DNA from: Chloroflexota bacterium
Lineage (GTDB): Bacteria; Chloroflexota; Dehalococcoidia; Tepidiformales; Tepidiformaceae
DNA: 64,000 bases
Direction: 5' to 3'
Assembly: GCA_026702615.1 (NCBI GenBank)
Contig: JAPPBY010000020.1
Coordinates: 62,001 to 126,000 of the forward strand
Positions 45,942 to 56,410 of this stretch are shown in pieces (the stretch's first letter is position 1; every line of letters begins with the position of its first letter). Made by a program: the position numbers and the translations under genes. The notes under the pieces are model-generated. The model did no database searches, was not told where the DNA came from, and saw nothing but the letters and a program-made list of their open reading frames with translations.

Positions 45942-48379
45942 CGCTCTGGCAACGTGGCTCTGTAGAGCCTGCTGAACTCCGCAATGAGGAGGTCGCCATC
46001 CGGGGTCAGGGTGATGCCCGTGAGCGGATTCCGGAAACCGAACGAGCTATGGTCTCCGACAACCGCGACCTCCCCATCGGTGGCGATTCGTACGACCCGC
46101 TGGAAGGTCCAATCCACAACGTAGGCAGTGCCATCACGCTCGACGGCGATCCCCCTCGTTTCCCACGAGAGCGCCCCACCGTAGTGCCCGGGCACACGCT
46201 CCAGCACCGTAGTCACCGAGCCACCGTCGTCGATTCTCCCGACCCAGGAGGCCCGGTTGTACTGGGCGACGAAGTAGATACGGCCCTCCCCGTCCACGTC
46301 CATGCCGTCCACCCTTCCCACTACGGCGGCGACAACCGAGAACCCTCCGTCTGGCGAGAGACGCCAGATCTCGGTGCCGTTCGTGAACCTCCCCGGCCCG
46401 TAGGGAACCAGGAACGATGGTCGGGTTCCGTAGAGGTTCCCGTCCGCGTCCACCGTCATCTCGATGTTCCTGTCCAGCGTCAGGCTATCGGGCGTGTCCA
46501 GGGTCGAGACCTCGCCATCGGTCCCGATGCGGCGGATGGCGTTGTTACCGGTTTCCGCCACGTAGACCACCCCATCAGCGTCCACGGCGACACTCTGCGG
46601 GAAGGAGAACTGCGCCGCGGCAGAGGGGCCGTCCGCGAATCCCTCCTCGCCCGTCCCGGCGAACGTTCGCACCAGCCCGCTCGGCCCAATGCGGTTGATC
46701 CGGTGTCCATTCGGGGAGGGCGCGACCACAACACCGGACGGGGTCACACCTATGGTGATCAAGGAGATGTTGCCGATCTGCGGAAGCCTGCTGATCGTGA
46801 CGCCCTCGACCCGGGGCAGCGGCTCGAGCTCGGCGAGCAGCACGGTCGTCGTCGGGAGGCCTCCGCGACCCAGCTGGATGGCCCGGACCACGGTGCCGCC
46901 CTGGTCGGCCACGAACAGCACGCCCCTGCTCGAGAGCGCGAGCGACCCGGGGAGACTGAAGGTCGCTTCGGCTCGGGAGCCGTCGCCGTGGCCTCTTTCG
47001 CCGGAGCCGGCCACGCCCTCGAGCTGACCCGCGCGCGTAATGCGGATGACCTGGTCTAACCCGGTGTTGGAGAGGTAGACGGCGCCGTTGCCGGCCGCCA
47101 CGATGCCAGAGGGCGAGGCGAGCGCCCCGCCGAAGACCGGCTGCTCACTCCTGTAGATCGTGCGAACCCTCCCGCTGCCGTCGATCACCCGGACAATCGC
47201 CGTCGGGACACCGACCTGAGAGGCGAAGTCGTTTACCTCGAGCGTGTAGACGTTGCCAGCGTCGTCGACCGTGATGCCCCGCAGGTACCAGAATTGCGCC
47301 GACAGCCTCGGCCCGTCGCGATCGCCGGCTGAATCGCCGCCCGCGAAGGTCGTGACCTCACCCGCCGGCGAGAGGCGCCTGATCTTGCTGCTCTCGAGGA
47401 TGTACAGGTCACCGTCGGGGCCCAGCGCGATCCCAAACATGTTCGTGAAGAGCGCTTCGTCGGCGGGCCCGTCGCGGGACTCGTACCCGATGCTGGGCTG
47501 CTCCGCGCCCGCGATCGTGCTGACGATCCTGTCGGGCGTGATCTTGCGGATGCGGTGGTTCAGGTCGTCGGCGACGTAGATGTTGCCCTCGGAATCCACA
47601 GCCACGCCGGTTGGGTTGTTGAACCTCGCAAGGGCGCCGGCGCCATCGACCAGGCCGCGCACTTCGCCACCCGCGACCGTCGTGACCCTCCCGTCCGGCG
47701 CGACCTGGCGGATCATGTGGTTGTCGCGATCGGCGACGATCACGCTCCCGTCGGGGTGGGCGGCCAGCGCGAGGGCAGTGGGCCGGGAGAAGATCGTGTC
47801 CCGCCCGAATCGCGCGTTGGCGCCCTGGCCGTCCCGCGCGCCGTACACACCCCCACGGCCCGCCAGCGTCGAGACCTCTTCAGCAGGCACCGGTACGTCG
47901 AGCGCGATGTCGCCGAACTGGAAAGTGCCGCTGCTGCTGAAGCCGTCATCGAGCGGCAGCCGGATCGTGCCCAGCGTTCGCCACGAGCCGTCCGCCGGGC
48001 GCGCGCTGATGTAGACCTGCTCGTTCGCACCGACTCTCTGCCAGACGCGTACCTCGACAGTCGCCGGAACCGCCCGGCCCGGCAGCGACACAGGAAGGTC
48101 GATGTCTCCGTAGCGAAACGTGCCGCTTTCAGTCGTTTCGTCGAGCGGCAGGGGGATAGTCCCGAGCGTCCGCCACGAGCCGCCCGCCGGGCGCGCGCTG
48201 ATGCGGATGTCCTCGAGATCTCCCACGTTCTGCCACACCCGCACCTCGACGGTAGCGGTGTCCGCCTCTTGCGCCGAGGACGGCGCCACCGTGGCGACGG
48301 CGAAGAGCACCGCAAGAGCGCCTGTTACCAGCCTCCAGGGGCCGGTGCCCCATCCCCTTCGGACGACCCCATTTGTCAC
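45938..48379 (-). CDS. Secreted NHL/beta-propeller protein, paralogue 2
   Basis: Same architecture as neighbours; NPTGVAVDSEGNIYVADDLNHRIRKITPDRIVSTIAG; 4-nt overlaps on both sides. Confidence 0.9.
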   Translation of the reverse strand: MTNGVVRRGWGTGPWRLVTGALAVLFAVATVAPSSAQEADTATVEVRVWQNVGDLEDIRISARPAGGSWRTLGTIPLPLDETTESGTFRYGDIDLPVSLPGRAVPATVEVRVWQRVGANEQVYISARPADGSWRTLGTIRLPLDDGFSSSGTFQFGDIALDVPVPAEEVSTLAGRGGVYGARDGQGANARFGRDTIFSRPTALALAAHPDGSVIVADRDNHMIRQVAPDGRVTTVAGGEVRGLVDGAGALARFNNPTGVAVDSEGNIYVADDLNHRIRKITPDRIVSTIAGAEQPSIGYESRDGPADEALFTNMFGIALGPDGDLYILESSKIRRLSPAGEVTTFAGGDSAGDRDGPRLSAQFWYLRGITVDDAGNVYTLEVNDFASQVGVPTAIVRVIDGSGRVRTIYRSEQPVFGGALASPSGIVAAGNGAVYLSNTGLDQVIRITRAGQLEGVAGSGERGHGDGSRAEATFSLPGSLALSSRGVLFVADQGGTVVRAIQLGRGGLPTTTVLLAELEPLPRVEGVTISRLPQIGNISLITIGVTPSGVVVAPSPNGHRINRIGPSGLVRTFAGTGEEGFADGPSAAAQFSFPQSVAVDADGVVYVAETGNNAIRRIGTDGEVSTLDTPDSLTLDRNIEMTVDADGNLYGTRPSFLVPYGPGRFTNGTEIWRLSPDGGFSVVAAVVGRVDGMDVDGEGRIYFVAQYNRASWVGRIDDGGSVTTVLERVPGHYGGALSWETRGIAVERDGTAYVVDWTFQRVVRIATDGEVAVVGDHSSFGFRNPLTGITLTPDGDLLIAEFSRLYRATLPER

Positions 48380-50775
48380 TCCGGGAACGTCACTCTGTGG
48401 AGTCTGTCGAACGCCGAAACGAGTAGGTCACCGTCAGGAGTCAGGGCGATTGCAAGAGGCGGAAGGCGGAAGCGGAACGAGCTCTGATCTCCGACGATCG
48501 CGACCTCCCCATCCGTGGTGATCCGGACGACCCGCCGGAAGACGAGATCGACCACGTACGCGGTGCCATCACTCTCGACAACGATTCCCCTGGGATCGTG
48601 CGAGAGCACCCCCCCGTACATCCCGGGAATGTCCTCAAGCACGGTGGCTACGGAACCGCTCGCGTCGATTCTGCTAACCGTAGCGGTCCGCCACAGCCTG
48701 GTGAGCAAGTAGATCTGGCCCTCCCCGTCCACGTCCATGCCGGTCACCCGCCCGGGCACCGCTGCCACTACCGAGAACGCTCCGTCCGGCGAGAGACGCC
48801 AGATCTCCGTGCCCTGCGTGCTCGCCCCCTCCCTGTAAGGAACATGGGCATCGCGGGTCCCGTAGAGGTTGCCGTCCCCATCCGTCGTGAGCTTCACGTT
48901 TCTGTCCAGCGACAGGCTGTCGGGTGTGCCGAGGGTTGAGACCTCGCCGTCGGTCCCGATTCGGCGAATAGCGTTGTTGCCGACATCCGCCACATAGACC
49001 ACCCCATCGGCGTCCACGGCAACGCTCCACGGGAGGGAGAACTGCGCTGCGGCCGAGGGGCCGTCCACGAATCCCTCCTCGCCCGTCCCGGCGAACGTCT
49101 GCACGAGGCCGCTCGGCCCGAGGCGGTCGATCCGGTGTGCGAACGAGAATGGCGCGATCACAACGCCGGAAGGCGTCACTTCCATGTCGACCGACAGGAA
49201 GTTGCCGGTCTGCGGAACCGCGCTGATCGTGATGCCTTCGACCCGGGGGAACGGCTCCAGCTCCGCGAGCGGCACGGTCGTCGTCGGGAGGCCCCCGCGA
49301 CCCAGCTGGATGGCGCGGACGACGGTGGCGTCCTGATCGGCCACGAACAGGACGCCCCGGCTTGAGAGCGCGAGCGACCCGGGGAGGTTGAAGGTCGCCT
49401 CGGCGCGAGAGCCGTCGGCATGGCCCCTGTCGCCGGAGCCGGCCACGCCCTCGAGTTGGCCGGCACGCGTGATGCGGACCACCTGGTTCAGCCCGGTGTT
49501 GGAGAGGTAGACCGCGCCGTTCCCCGCCGCCACGATCCCGTGCGGCGTGGCAAGCGCTCCGCCGAACGCCATTTGACTGCTCCGGTAGATCGTGCGGACC
49601 CTCCCGCTGTCGTCGATCACCCGAACAATCGCCGCCGGAATACCCTCTTCCTGGGCAATTTCGTTCCTCTCGAGCGTGTAGATGTTGCCCGCGTCATCTA
49701 CGGTAATGGCCCGTAAGCCCCTGAATTGAGCCGACAGCCTCGGGCCATCGCGATCGCCTTCTGAGTCGCCCCCCGCGAAAGTCGTGACCTCGCCCGCCGG
49801 CGAAAGGCGCCTGATCTTCGTTCCGGCCTCGGCGATGTAGAGGTCGCCCTGGGGCCCCAGCGCGATCCCGTGGAGCGTCTTGAAGAGGGCGGCGGCGGCA
49901 GGCCCGTCGCGGGACTCCTCCCGGATGTTGGGCTGCTCGGTGCCCGCGATCGTGCTGACGATCCCCTCCGGCGTGATCTTGCGGATGCGCCGGTTGTACG
50001 AGTCTGCAACATAGATGTTGCCGTCGGCATCCACGGCAACGCCGCTCGGGCCGTTGAACTGCGCCTGGGCACCGGCGCCGTCCAGCAGCCCGCTCACTTC
50101 ACCACCCGCGATCGTGGTGACCGTCCCGTCGGCCGCAACCCGCCGGATCACGTCGTTGTTGAAATCCGCGACGATCACGCTCCCGTCCCGGTCCGCGGCC
50201 AGGGCCAGGTCGGAGGGCTCGGCGAAGAGCGTGTCCCGCCCGAATCGCGCGTTGGCGCCCTGGCCGTCCCGCGCGCCGTACACGCCCGCACGGCCCGCCA
50301 GCGTCGAGACCTCTGCGGGTGGCACCGGCACGTCGAGCGCGATGTCGCCGAACTGGAAGGTGCCGCTGCTGCTGAAGCCGTCGTCGAGCGGCAGCGCGAT
50401 CGTGCCCAGGGTGCGCCACGAGCCGTCCGCCGGACGCGCGCTGATGTACACGCGGCTCAGGTCCCGCACCCGCTGCCACACCCGCACCTCGACCGTCGCC
50501 GGAACCGCTCGGCCCGGCAGGGGCACATCGAGGTCGATATCGCCGTAGGCGAACGTGCCGCTGTCGGTCGTCTCGTCCAGGGGCAGCGGGATTGTCCCGA
50601 GCGTCCGCCACGAACCGCCCGCCGGGCGCGCGCTGATGCGGATGTCCTCAAGATCCCCGACGTTCTGCCAGACGCGCACCTCGACCGTGGCCGTTCGTTC
50701 AGCCTGCGCCGAACCCACAGCCACCACAACGACACCCAGCAGCGCCGCCAGCACCACGAGCGTCAACCGTCTCAC
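48376..50775 (-). CDS. Secreted NHL/beta-propeller protein, paralogue 3 (first gene of the operon)
   Basis: Same architecture; FNGPSGVAVDADGNIYVADSYNRRIRKITPEGIVSTIAG. Confidence 0.9.
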   Translation of the reverse strand: MRRLTLVVLAALLGVVVVAVGSAQAERTATVEVRVWQNVGDLEDIRISARPAGGSWRTLGTIPLPLDETTDSGTFAYGDIDLDVPLPGRAVPATVEVRVWQRVRDLSRVYISARPADGSWRTLGTIALPLDDGFSSSGTFQFGDIALDVPVPPAEVSTLAGRAGVYGARDGQGANARFGRDTLFAEPSDLALAADRDGSVIVADFNNDVIRRVAADGTVTTIAGGEVSGLLDGAGAQAQFNGPSGVAVDADGNIYVADSYNRRIRKITPEGIVSTIAGTEQPNIREESRDGPAAAALFKTLHGIALGPQGDLYIAEAGTKIRRLSPAGEVTTFAGGDSEGDRDGPRLSAQFRGLRAITVDDAGNIYTLERNEIAQEEGIPAAIVRVIDDSGRVRTIYRSSQMAFGGALATPHGIVAAGNGAVYLSNTGLNQVVRITRAGQLEGVAGSGDRGHADGSRAEATFNLPGSLALSSRGVLFVADQDATVVRAIQLGRGGLPTTTVPLAELEPFPRVEGITISAVPQTGNFLSVDMEVTPSGVVIAPFSFAHRIDRLGPSGLVQTFAGTGEEGFVDGPSAAAQFSLPWSVAVDADGVVYVADVGNNAIRRIGTDGEVSTLGTPDSLSLDRNVKLTTDGDGNLYGTRDAHVPYREGASTQGTEIWRLSPDGAFSVVAAVPGRVTGMDVDGEGQIYLLTRLWRTATVSRIDASGSVATVLEDIPGMYGGVLSHDPRGIVVESDGTAYVVDLVFRRVVRITTDGEVAIVGDQSSFRFRLPPLAIALTPDGDLLVSAFDRLHRVTFPE

Positions 50776-50890
50776 GCATCACCGCCGCGAGGCATCCGCG
50801 CGACCATAGCAGAACGTGCAGCGGAATTTCCCCATCCCCCCTGCGCGACCGACCGGACGCTCGCCATCGCTCGCCATCTATGATTGGCGC

Positions 50891-51634
50891 GTGGCACTCG
50901 AAGAGCCCCTGACGCCGCCCTCGCCGTCGAGACGGCGGCTCGTCGCGCCCGTGACGGCGGCCGTGCTCGTGCTGGCGCTGCTCGTCGGGGGCGGAATCGT
51001 GGCCTTCGTCGTCTCGCAGTCGGCCGGCAGCGACGCGCCGCCCGAAGCGGGGCCGTTCGTGACGCCGCCGCCCGCCAACCCCGCCGCCACCTTCGACGTG
51101 CGCGAGGCGAACGGCGCGACGCTCACGCTGCTTCCCGCCAACATCGAGGGGGATGCGTTCACCGCAACGCTCTCCCCGGGCGTGACGCTCGAGGCGTTCG
51201 TCCCGGGCCTCCCGTCCCGCATCGAGCCGGGCACCTGGCTCACCTTCATCGGCGAGCGGGACCCGGTGCGCAACTACGTCATCCGCCAGGTGATCGCCAT
51301 CCGCAACGCGGGGCCGCACGGAGGCGACGGTCTCGGGCGCTCACCGGCGGGCTTCACGGGCGTCGAGATGCTGAGCAACCCGAACCACCGGCCTGTCCTC
51401 TGGGGCCGGGTCGAATCCATCACGGTCTACCCCAGCGACGGCGGCGCCGATGTCGTCCTGGCCGGTCCCGACGGACCCATCACGGTGGAGATACTGGCGC
51501 GCGTGCCCCTTTCCTTCGTCGAGCCCTACGACGCGCCCATCACCGACGGCGACCACATCGCCATCCTCGCCCCCGCCGGCACCAGCCCCGCCGGCGCCGG
51601 TGCCATCCTCGTCTCCCCCCAGGGCGCCCGCTAG
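50891..51634 (+). CDS. Hypothetical single-TM protein
   Basis: VAPVTAAVLVLALLVGGGIVAFVVSQ then extracytoplasmic beta-rich region TFDVREANGATLTLLPANIEGDAFTATLSPGVTLEAFVPG. Confidence 0.65.
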   Translation: MALEEPLTPPSPSRRRLVAPVTAAVLVLALLVGGGIVAFVVSQSAGSDAPPEAGPFVTPPPANPAATFDVREANGATLTLLPANIEGDAFTATLSPGVTLEAFVPGLPSRIEPGTWLTFIGERDPVRNYVIRQVIAIRNAGPHGGDGLGRSPAGFTGVEMLSNPNHRPVLWGRVESITVYPSDGGADVVLAGPDGPITVEILARVPLSFVEPYDAPITDGDHIAILAPAGTSPAGAGAILVSPQGAR

Positions 51635-52902
51635 TCGGGCGCTGGCGCGGGGCGGGCTGTCCAGAAGTGGTAGTACTCCTCCTGTGATCCGTCCGCTTCT
51701 GGATCGAACCCCTCCGGCAGGGACAGTCCTTCGACTTCATGGACGCTCCCCGACTCCAGGTCGAAGAGCGCAATCCCTGCGGTGTACTGCATGCCGGCGC
51801 CGTGGGACCGAATCTCCTGGACGAGCACTCCCCCCACTGCACAACTGGGGGTCTCTCGGATGGTCGTTCCGCCGGGCGCACTGGCCCACAGCGGTTCGCT
51901 CGTGCCGTAGACCCGCCGGACCGCCCCCTCCTCGTCCACAAGCGCAAGCAGGCGGTCACCCTGCGCCACGGCCGTCCACGGAAACGCCCCGTTGGAACAG
52001 CGGTCCGCCGGCCGCCAGCTCACATTCCCCAACGCCGGAGGGCTCGGAGCGGTTGGGGGCACGTCCGCCTCGCCGGACACTATCCATCGGGTCCGGCTCT
52101 CCCATCCCTCGCGCCCGCCTGGCACCAGGTGCGAGAGACGCGCCCACATCTCCTCCCACTCGGAGTCGGTCAAGGAGCCCAGGGTCTCGCGCCTCCCCCA
52201 CAGGTTCCACTCTTGGACCAGCACGTCTGTCTCCGTTACCTCCAGAATCCACGCGCCCGGCAGCACCTCACCGGCATTGCTCCAGGTCGAGCCAGCATTG
52301 TGGGACACCCACACATGCTCCACTGCGTCGGCGCTGGGGTGGCCCACTCCCAACTCGCACAGGCCGGCGCTGCAGATTGCGGCGGCCATCTCCTGACCGC
52401 TGTGGCTGATGGCAGCGCTCTCCACCATGCCTTTCACGTCGAAGAAGACCAGCGGCCGATCCTCGCGATACTCACCCAGCGCCTCATCGAACAGAATCCG
52501 CCTGAGGTCGCCGAACCCGTAGCCGCACGAGGTGCAAGGACCCACCCGGTAATAGAGCGCGATGTCCGCAGGCAGCGGGCGCGGCTCGCCCCGCGTGATG
52601 GGTATGAACTCGATGCCGTGTGGCCCCGGCGTGGGGGTTGGCGTGGCGGTGGGAGACGGTGCGGGGCTCGGGGTGGACACCGGTGTGGCAGCTGGGGTCG
52701 AGACAGCGGTCGCCGTGGGCGTGGCGACCGGCGTTGGGGTAGCGGTGGGGTCGGGCGACGGGCTCGCCGCTGCTGTAGGAGACTGATGCGCCGGGCCCGG
52801 GGCGGGAGGGATGCTCTCCCCGCCACACGCGGCCGCTGCGAGGGGAAGCAGGCAGGCGAACAGCGGGAGAGAGGCACGAGCCCGGCGCATCATGGGGCCC
52901 AC
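51631..52902 (-). CDS. Hypothetical lipoprotein with TP-rich linker
   Basis: LPLFACLLPLAAAACGGESIPP lipobox, TATPTPVATPTATAVSTPAATPVSTPSPAPSPTATPTPTPGP linker, C-terminal unknown domain. Confidence 0.7.
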   Translation of the reverse strand: MGPMMRRARASLPLFACLLPLAAAACGGESIPPAPGPAHQSPTAAASPSPDPTATPTPVATPTATAVSTPAATPVSTPSPAPSPTATPTPTPGPHGIEFIPITRGEPRPLPADIALYYRVGPCTSCGYGFGDLRRILFDEALGEYREDRPLVFFDVKGMVESAAISHSGQEMAAAICSAGLCELGVGHPSADAVEHVWVSHNAGSTWSNAGEVLPGAWILEVTETDVLVQEWNLWGRRETLGSLTDSEWEEMWARLSHLVPGGREGWESRTRWIVSGEADVPPTAPSPPALGNVSWRPADRCSNGAFPWTAVAQGDRLLALVDEEGAVRRVYGTSEPLWASAPGGTTIRETPSCAVGGVLVQEIRSHGAGMQYTAGIALFDLESGSVHEVEGLSLPEGFDPEADGSQEEYYHFWTARPAPAPD

Positions 52903-52971
52903 CCTAGCCAGCGAAAGGCCGAATTACCCCGTCCGTTTTCGAACTTTGCCCACCCAGCCGGCGGCGCTCTC

Positions 52972-55900
52972 CTACTCCGTGCGCAGGACGGCCGCGTCGG
53001 AGGTGCGCGAGAGGGCCTGAACCGTCGCGACGAGCGCCACGGCGAACACCGCCGCCACCGCCGCCGCGCCCACGATGACGAAAGTCCACTCCGTCTGCAG
53101 CACGAACCCCGGTTCGACGGGCAGGCCCGCCTCCGTCACATCGAGGAAGGAGAGCATGCGCCGCCCCACGAACTGCCCGACGAGCACGCCCGCGGCCACG
53201 CCCACCACCCCCACGATGGCGTACTCCAGGCCAAGTACGGCCATCACCTGCCGGCGCGTCAGCCCGATGGCCCCGAGCACCGCGAACTCGATCCGCCGTC
53301 GCTGGATCGCCATCCACAGCGAAACGAGCAACGCCACCGCCACCAGCACCAGCGTGGCCACGAACGAGACGGAGAGGATGCCGGTTCCGCTCGCCGCGAT
53401 CAGCGGGTTCGAACGCACCGCCTCAAGCGTCGCTTCCTGGTCCACGACACGCCGCAGACCCAGCTCGTCCAGCGCCTCGAATATGTGCCGGCGGTTGGCG
53501 TCCGGCGCCAGGTCGAGCCACACCTCGTTCGCACGCGAGAGGTCGCCCGGGACCGTGCTGACCATGTAGCCCCAGCGCAGGAGCTGGTCGCGGTTGAGCA
53601 CGACGGAGGGGCCGTCGAGGGCGGGAAGGGTGGGGAATCGTTCGTACACGCCCCGCACGACGACGGGCACGATGATGTTGTCGATCTCGAGCAGGTCCTC
53701 GTCGCCGATCTCCAGCCGATTCCGTTCGAGGAAGGCCTCGCTCGCGAGGATCGGCATGGGGATGCCGCGGTCGGCGGGGAAGAGGCCGCGCCGCTCCCCC
53801 GTGGTGCCGCGCCGGAAGCCGAGGCGCGCCGCCTGCGACCCCGACCGCACCTCCTCGCGGGACAGCTGAAGGCTATCCGTGAACCGCTCGGCGCTGGGGA
53901 CGGCCTCCCAGCGGACGACCCCTTCGAAGCCCTCCAGCAGGTTCAGGGTTCCGTCGGGGTCCACGGAGGAGAGGTCATCGATGTAGACGGGCTCGTCGCT
54001 CGCATTGAACTGGTTCGCGGGCTCCGTGAGGATGAGCGCGACCAGCACGAGCGGCTCCTGCAGCGGGCGGAACTGCTCGTCGTGCACGACTGCCCGCATC
54101 TCCTGCCAACCCTTGAAGTCGAGCTTTCCGAAGGGCAGCAGGTCGTGCCGGCCGGTGGCGTCCCGCACGCGCGCCCAGATCGTCACGGTGGCGCGTTCGA
54201 TCGCGGGGTTCACCCACACGGAGAGCTCGGTCGAGCCCGGCGGGATGGGCATGCCGCGCAGGATCTCGCCGCTGTCGACGCGGTCGAGGATGGCTTCGAG
54301 CGGGCGATCGGCGAAGTCCTCCCGCCACCAGAGCAGGTCGCCCGCGTCCCCGTCGATGGCGAGCACGGCCACTTCGGGCCCGGAGCTGTTGGGCGTGGCG
54401 ATAGCGCCCTGCAGCCTCAGGACGGCAGAGACGTCGTCCACGCCCTCAATCCCGCCGACCTGGTCCTCCAGCCGTGTCGGGTCGGCGGGCAGGAAGGTGG
54501 TGTCGCCGGCGAGTGCGCGTACCTCAACCCCTGAGGCGAAGCGCGCGCGGTCCTCGTAAGAGCGTTCCGTCGTGCTCGTGTAGCTGGCGGCGAACATGCC
54601 GACCGCCACGGCCATCATCAGGAGCAGGGCGAGCTGGGTGTAGGGTCCCGGCCGCCGCACGAGCTGCCAGAGGCCCATCGCCACGGCCACCCCGGCCACG
54701 CGACCGGCAACCGCCACGACGGCGCGCAACGCGATCGGGTAGAGGCGGGCCAGCACCGCCGCGGCGGCGGCGATGATCAGCGCAGGCGAGGCGAGCAGGA
54801 GCGGGTCGCTCGTGACGCCGCCGGTGGCGGAGGGCGTGTACACCGAATTGCGTTCGTTCAGCTCCCAGAGGGCCAGCAGGGCGAACCCCACGAGCACGAC
54901 GTCGAGGTAGTAGCGCTGGATCAGGCCGGCCGTCGGACGGGCGAGCGCGCGTCGCTGTCCCTGCGGCCCGCGCCGTGCGACGAGGAACGCCGGGGCCGTG
55001 AGGGCGACGATCGAGAGCGCGGCCCCGAGCGCCGCCAAGGGGAAGGCGAGCGGATCGAAGGAGACTGGCAGCGGCTGGCCGCCGGAGATGTCGCTGAACA
55101 CGGGCGTGAACCCGAGGAGCGCGGTCACGCCCGCGGCGATGAAGGGCGCCACGAGGATGGCGGGCAGGCCCAGGGCGAGCCCTTCGAGGGCGTAGAGGCC
55201 GACCACCTGCGCCGTGCTCGACCCGCGGCCGCGCAGCAGCGCGATCTGCTCGCCCTGGCGCTCCACCACCGCCACGGAGATCAGCGCCACGTAGAACAGC
55301 GCGATCGCCGCGATCTGGATCAGCAGGATGGTGAGCGGCGCCCGCTGGAAGTCCGCGCTCCGTCCGAAGGCGTCGAGCGTGACCGTGAGCTGGCTGGTCG
55401 CGTATCCGTTGTAGATGCGGAGGTCCTGGTTGAGCGCCAGGATGTCCTCGCGCGCCCGCTCGAAATTGCCCTGGTCGAGCTGGTCGATGTCGGCGAGCAC
55501 GTTCCAGCGCAGCGTCAGCTTCTGCCCCGGATAGCGCACCGCCAGGTCGCCGAGGACGGCGTCGACGTGCGCGACCATGGGCGAGACCAGGCCCGAGTCG
55601 GCGATCGGGGCGGAGGGCATCACGTAGCGGTCGCTGATCGCCGCCCAGAACGACGCGTCCGGATTCTCGACCGCGATGATGCCCGTGAGCACCGCGGGCA
55701 CGGAGTAGCGCGCGCGCACCTGCAGGTCGCACGGGAGCTGCGGCTGCAGCCCCTGCGGGATGATGCGGTCGCAGTTGTCGATCTCCTCGATCAGGAGGAA
55801 ATGGTCGCCGGGGGCGAGCCGCGCCACCGCGGCCGCACGGGCGCCCATCGCGACTTCCAGCGGCGCGTCGGGGCCGCCGGGCGCCGGCAGGTGTCCCTCC

Positions 55901-56322
55901 AGCACGGTGACGTGCTGCTCGAACCCCTCGAGCGCGTAGAGCACGCCAAGCGGGTTGCTGGTTCGCGACTCCTCGCCCGTCCGCCCGATCGTGAGCCGCG
56001 CCGACTCGACGACGACCGAGCGTTCGTACGCAAACCATCCCAGCCGCTCGTCGATCCGCTGCTCCACGGCGTCGCGTACGGCGAGGGAGTCGGGCGTGGC
56101 CAGCTGCTGCGCCTCGATGCCGGCGCGGATGGAGGGTTCGCCGCGCAGCTCGTCGCGCACGGTGAACTTGAGGCCGAGGTCGGCCATGGCGCGGGCGTAG
56201 ATGGGTGCGCTGGCCAGCAGGGTCGAAGCCACCAGCACGCCGAGGGCGAGCACCGCCAGCATCCGCCAGCTGGCGAAGACGTGGCGCAACAGCAGCGCCC
56301 AGAGGACGGCAAGGCTCCCCAT
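52972..56322 (-). CDS. FtsX/MacB-type ABC transporter permease (1,116 aa)
   Basis: Two FtsX-like TM blocks: IALFYVALISVAVVERQGEQIALLRGRGSSTAQVVGLYALEGLALGLPAI and SLWMAIQRRRIEFAVLGAIGLTRRQVMAVLGLEYAIVGVVGVAAGVLVG. Confidence 0.92.
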   Translation of the reverse strand: MGSLAVLWALLLRHVFASWRMLAVLALGVLVASTLLASAPIYARAMADLGLKFTVRDELRGEPSIRAGIEAQQLATPDSLAVRDAVEQRIDERLGWFAYERSVVVESARLTIGRTGEESRTSNPLGVLYALEGFEQHVTVLEGHLPAPGGPDAPLEVAMGARAAAVARLAPGDHFLLIEEIDNCDRIIPQGLQPQLPCDLQVRARYSVPAVLTGIIAVENPDASFWAAISDRYVMPSAPIADSGLVSPMVAHVDAVLGDLAVRYPGQKLTLRWNVLADIDQLDQGNFERAREDILALNQDLRIYNGYATSQLTVTLDAFGRSADFQRAPLTILLIQIAAIALFYVALISVAVVERQGEQIALLRGRGSSTAQVVGLYALEGLALGLPAILVAPFIAAGVTALLGFTPVFSDISGGQPLPVSFDPLAFPLAALGAALSIVALTAPAFLVARRGPQGQRRALARPTAGLIQRYYLDVVLVGFALLALWELNERNSVYTPSATGGVTSDPLLLASPALIIAAAAAVLARLYPIALRAVVAVAGRVAGVAVAMGLWQLVRRPGPYTQLALLLMMAVAVGMFAASYTSTTERSYEDRARFASGVEVRALAGDTTFLPADPTRLEDQVGGIEGVDDVSAVLRLQGAIATPNSSGPEVAVLAIDGDAGDLLWWREDFADRPLEAILDRVDSGEILRGMPIPPGSTELSVWVNPAIERATVTIWARVRDATGRHDLLPFGKLDFKGWQEMRAVVHDEQFRPLQEPLVLVALILTEPANQFNASDEPVYIDDLSSVDPDGTLNLLEGFEGVVRWEAVPSAERFTDSLQLSREEVRSGSQAARLGFRRGTTGERRGLFPADRGIPMPILASEAFLERNRLEIGDEDLLEIDNIIVPVVVRGVYERFPTLPALDGPSVVLNRDQLLRWGYMVSTVPGDLSRANEVWLDLAPDANRRHIFEALDELGLRRVVDQEATLEAVRSNPLIAASGTGILSVSFVATLVLVAVALLVSLWMAIQRRRIEFAVLGAIGLTRRQVMAVLGLEYAIVGVVGVAAGVLVGQFVGRRMLSFLDVTEAGLPVEPGFVLQTEWTFVIVGAAAVAAVFAVALVATVQALSRTSDAAVLRTE

Positions 56323-56410
56323 GCGCGCACAAGGGTAGCGGTCCCGGCCCCTTCAGCGCTCCCCCGGGCTTGTACCGTTGCATCGGGCTGAGCTGAGGCT
56401 GCCCGCCGAC

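Noticed and set aside
51739-54534. 931-aa plus-strand ORF
   Set aside because: Antisense across two minus-strand genes (lipoprotein and permease) and the gap between them; His/Arg/Gly-rich composition typical of spurious frames.
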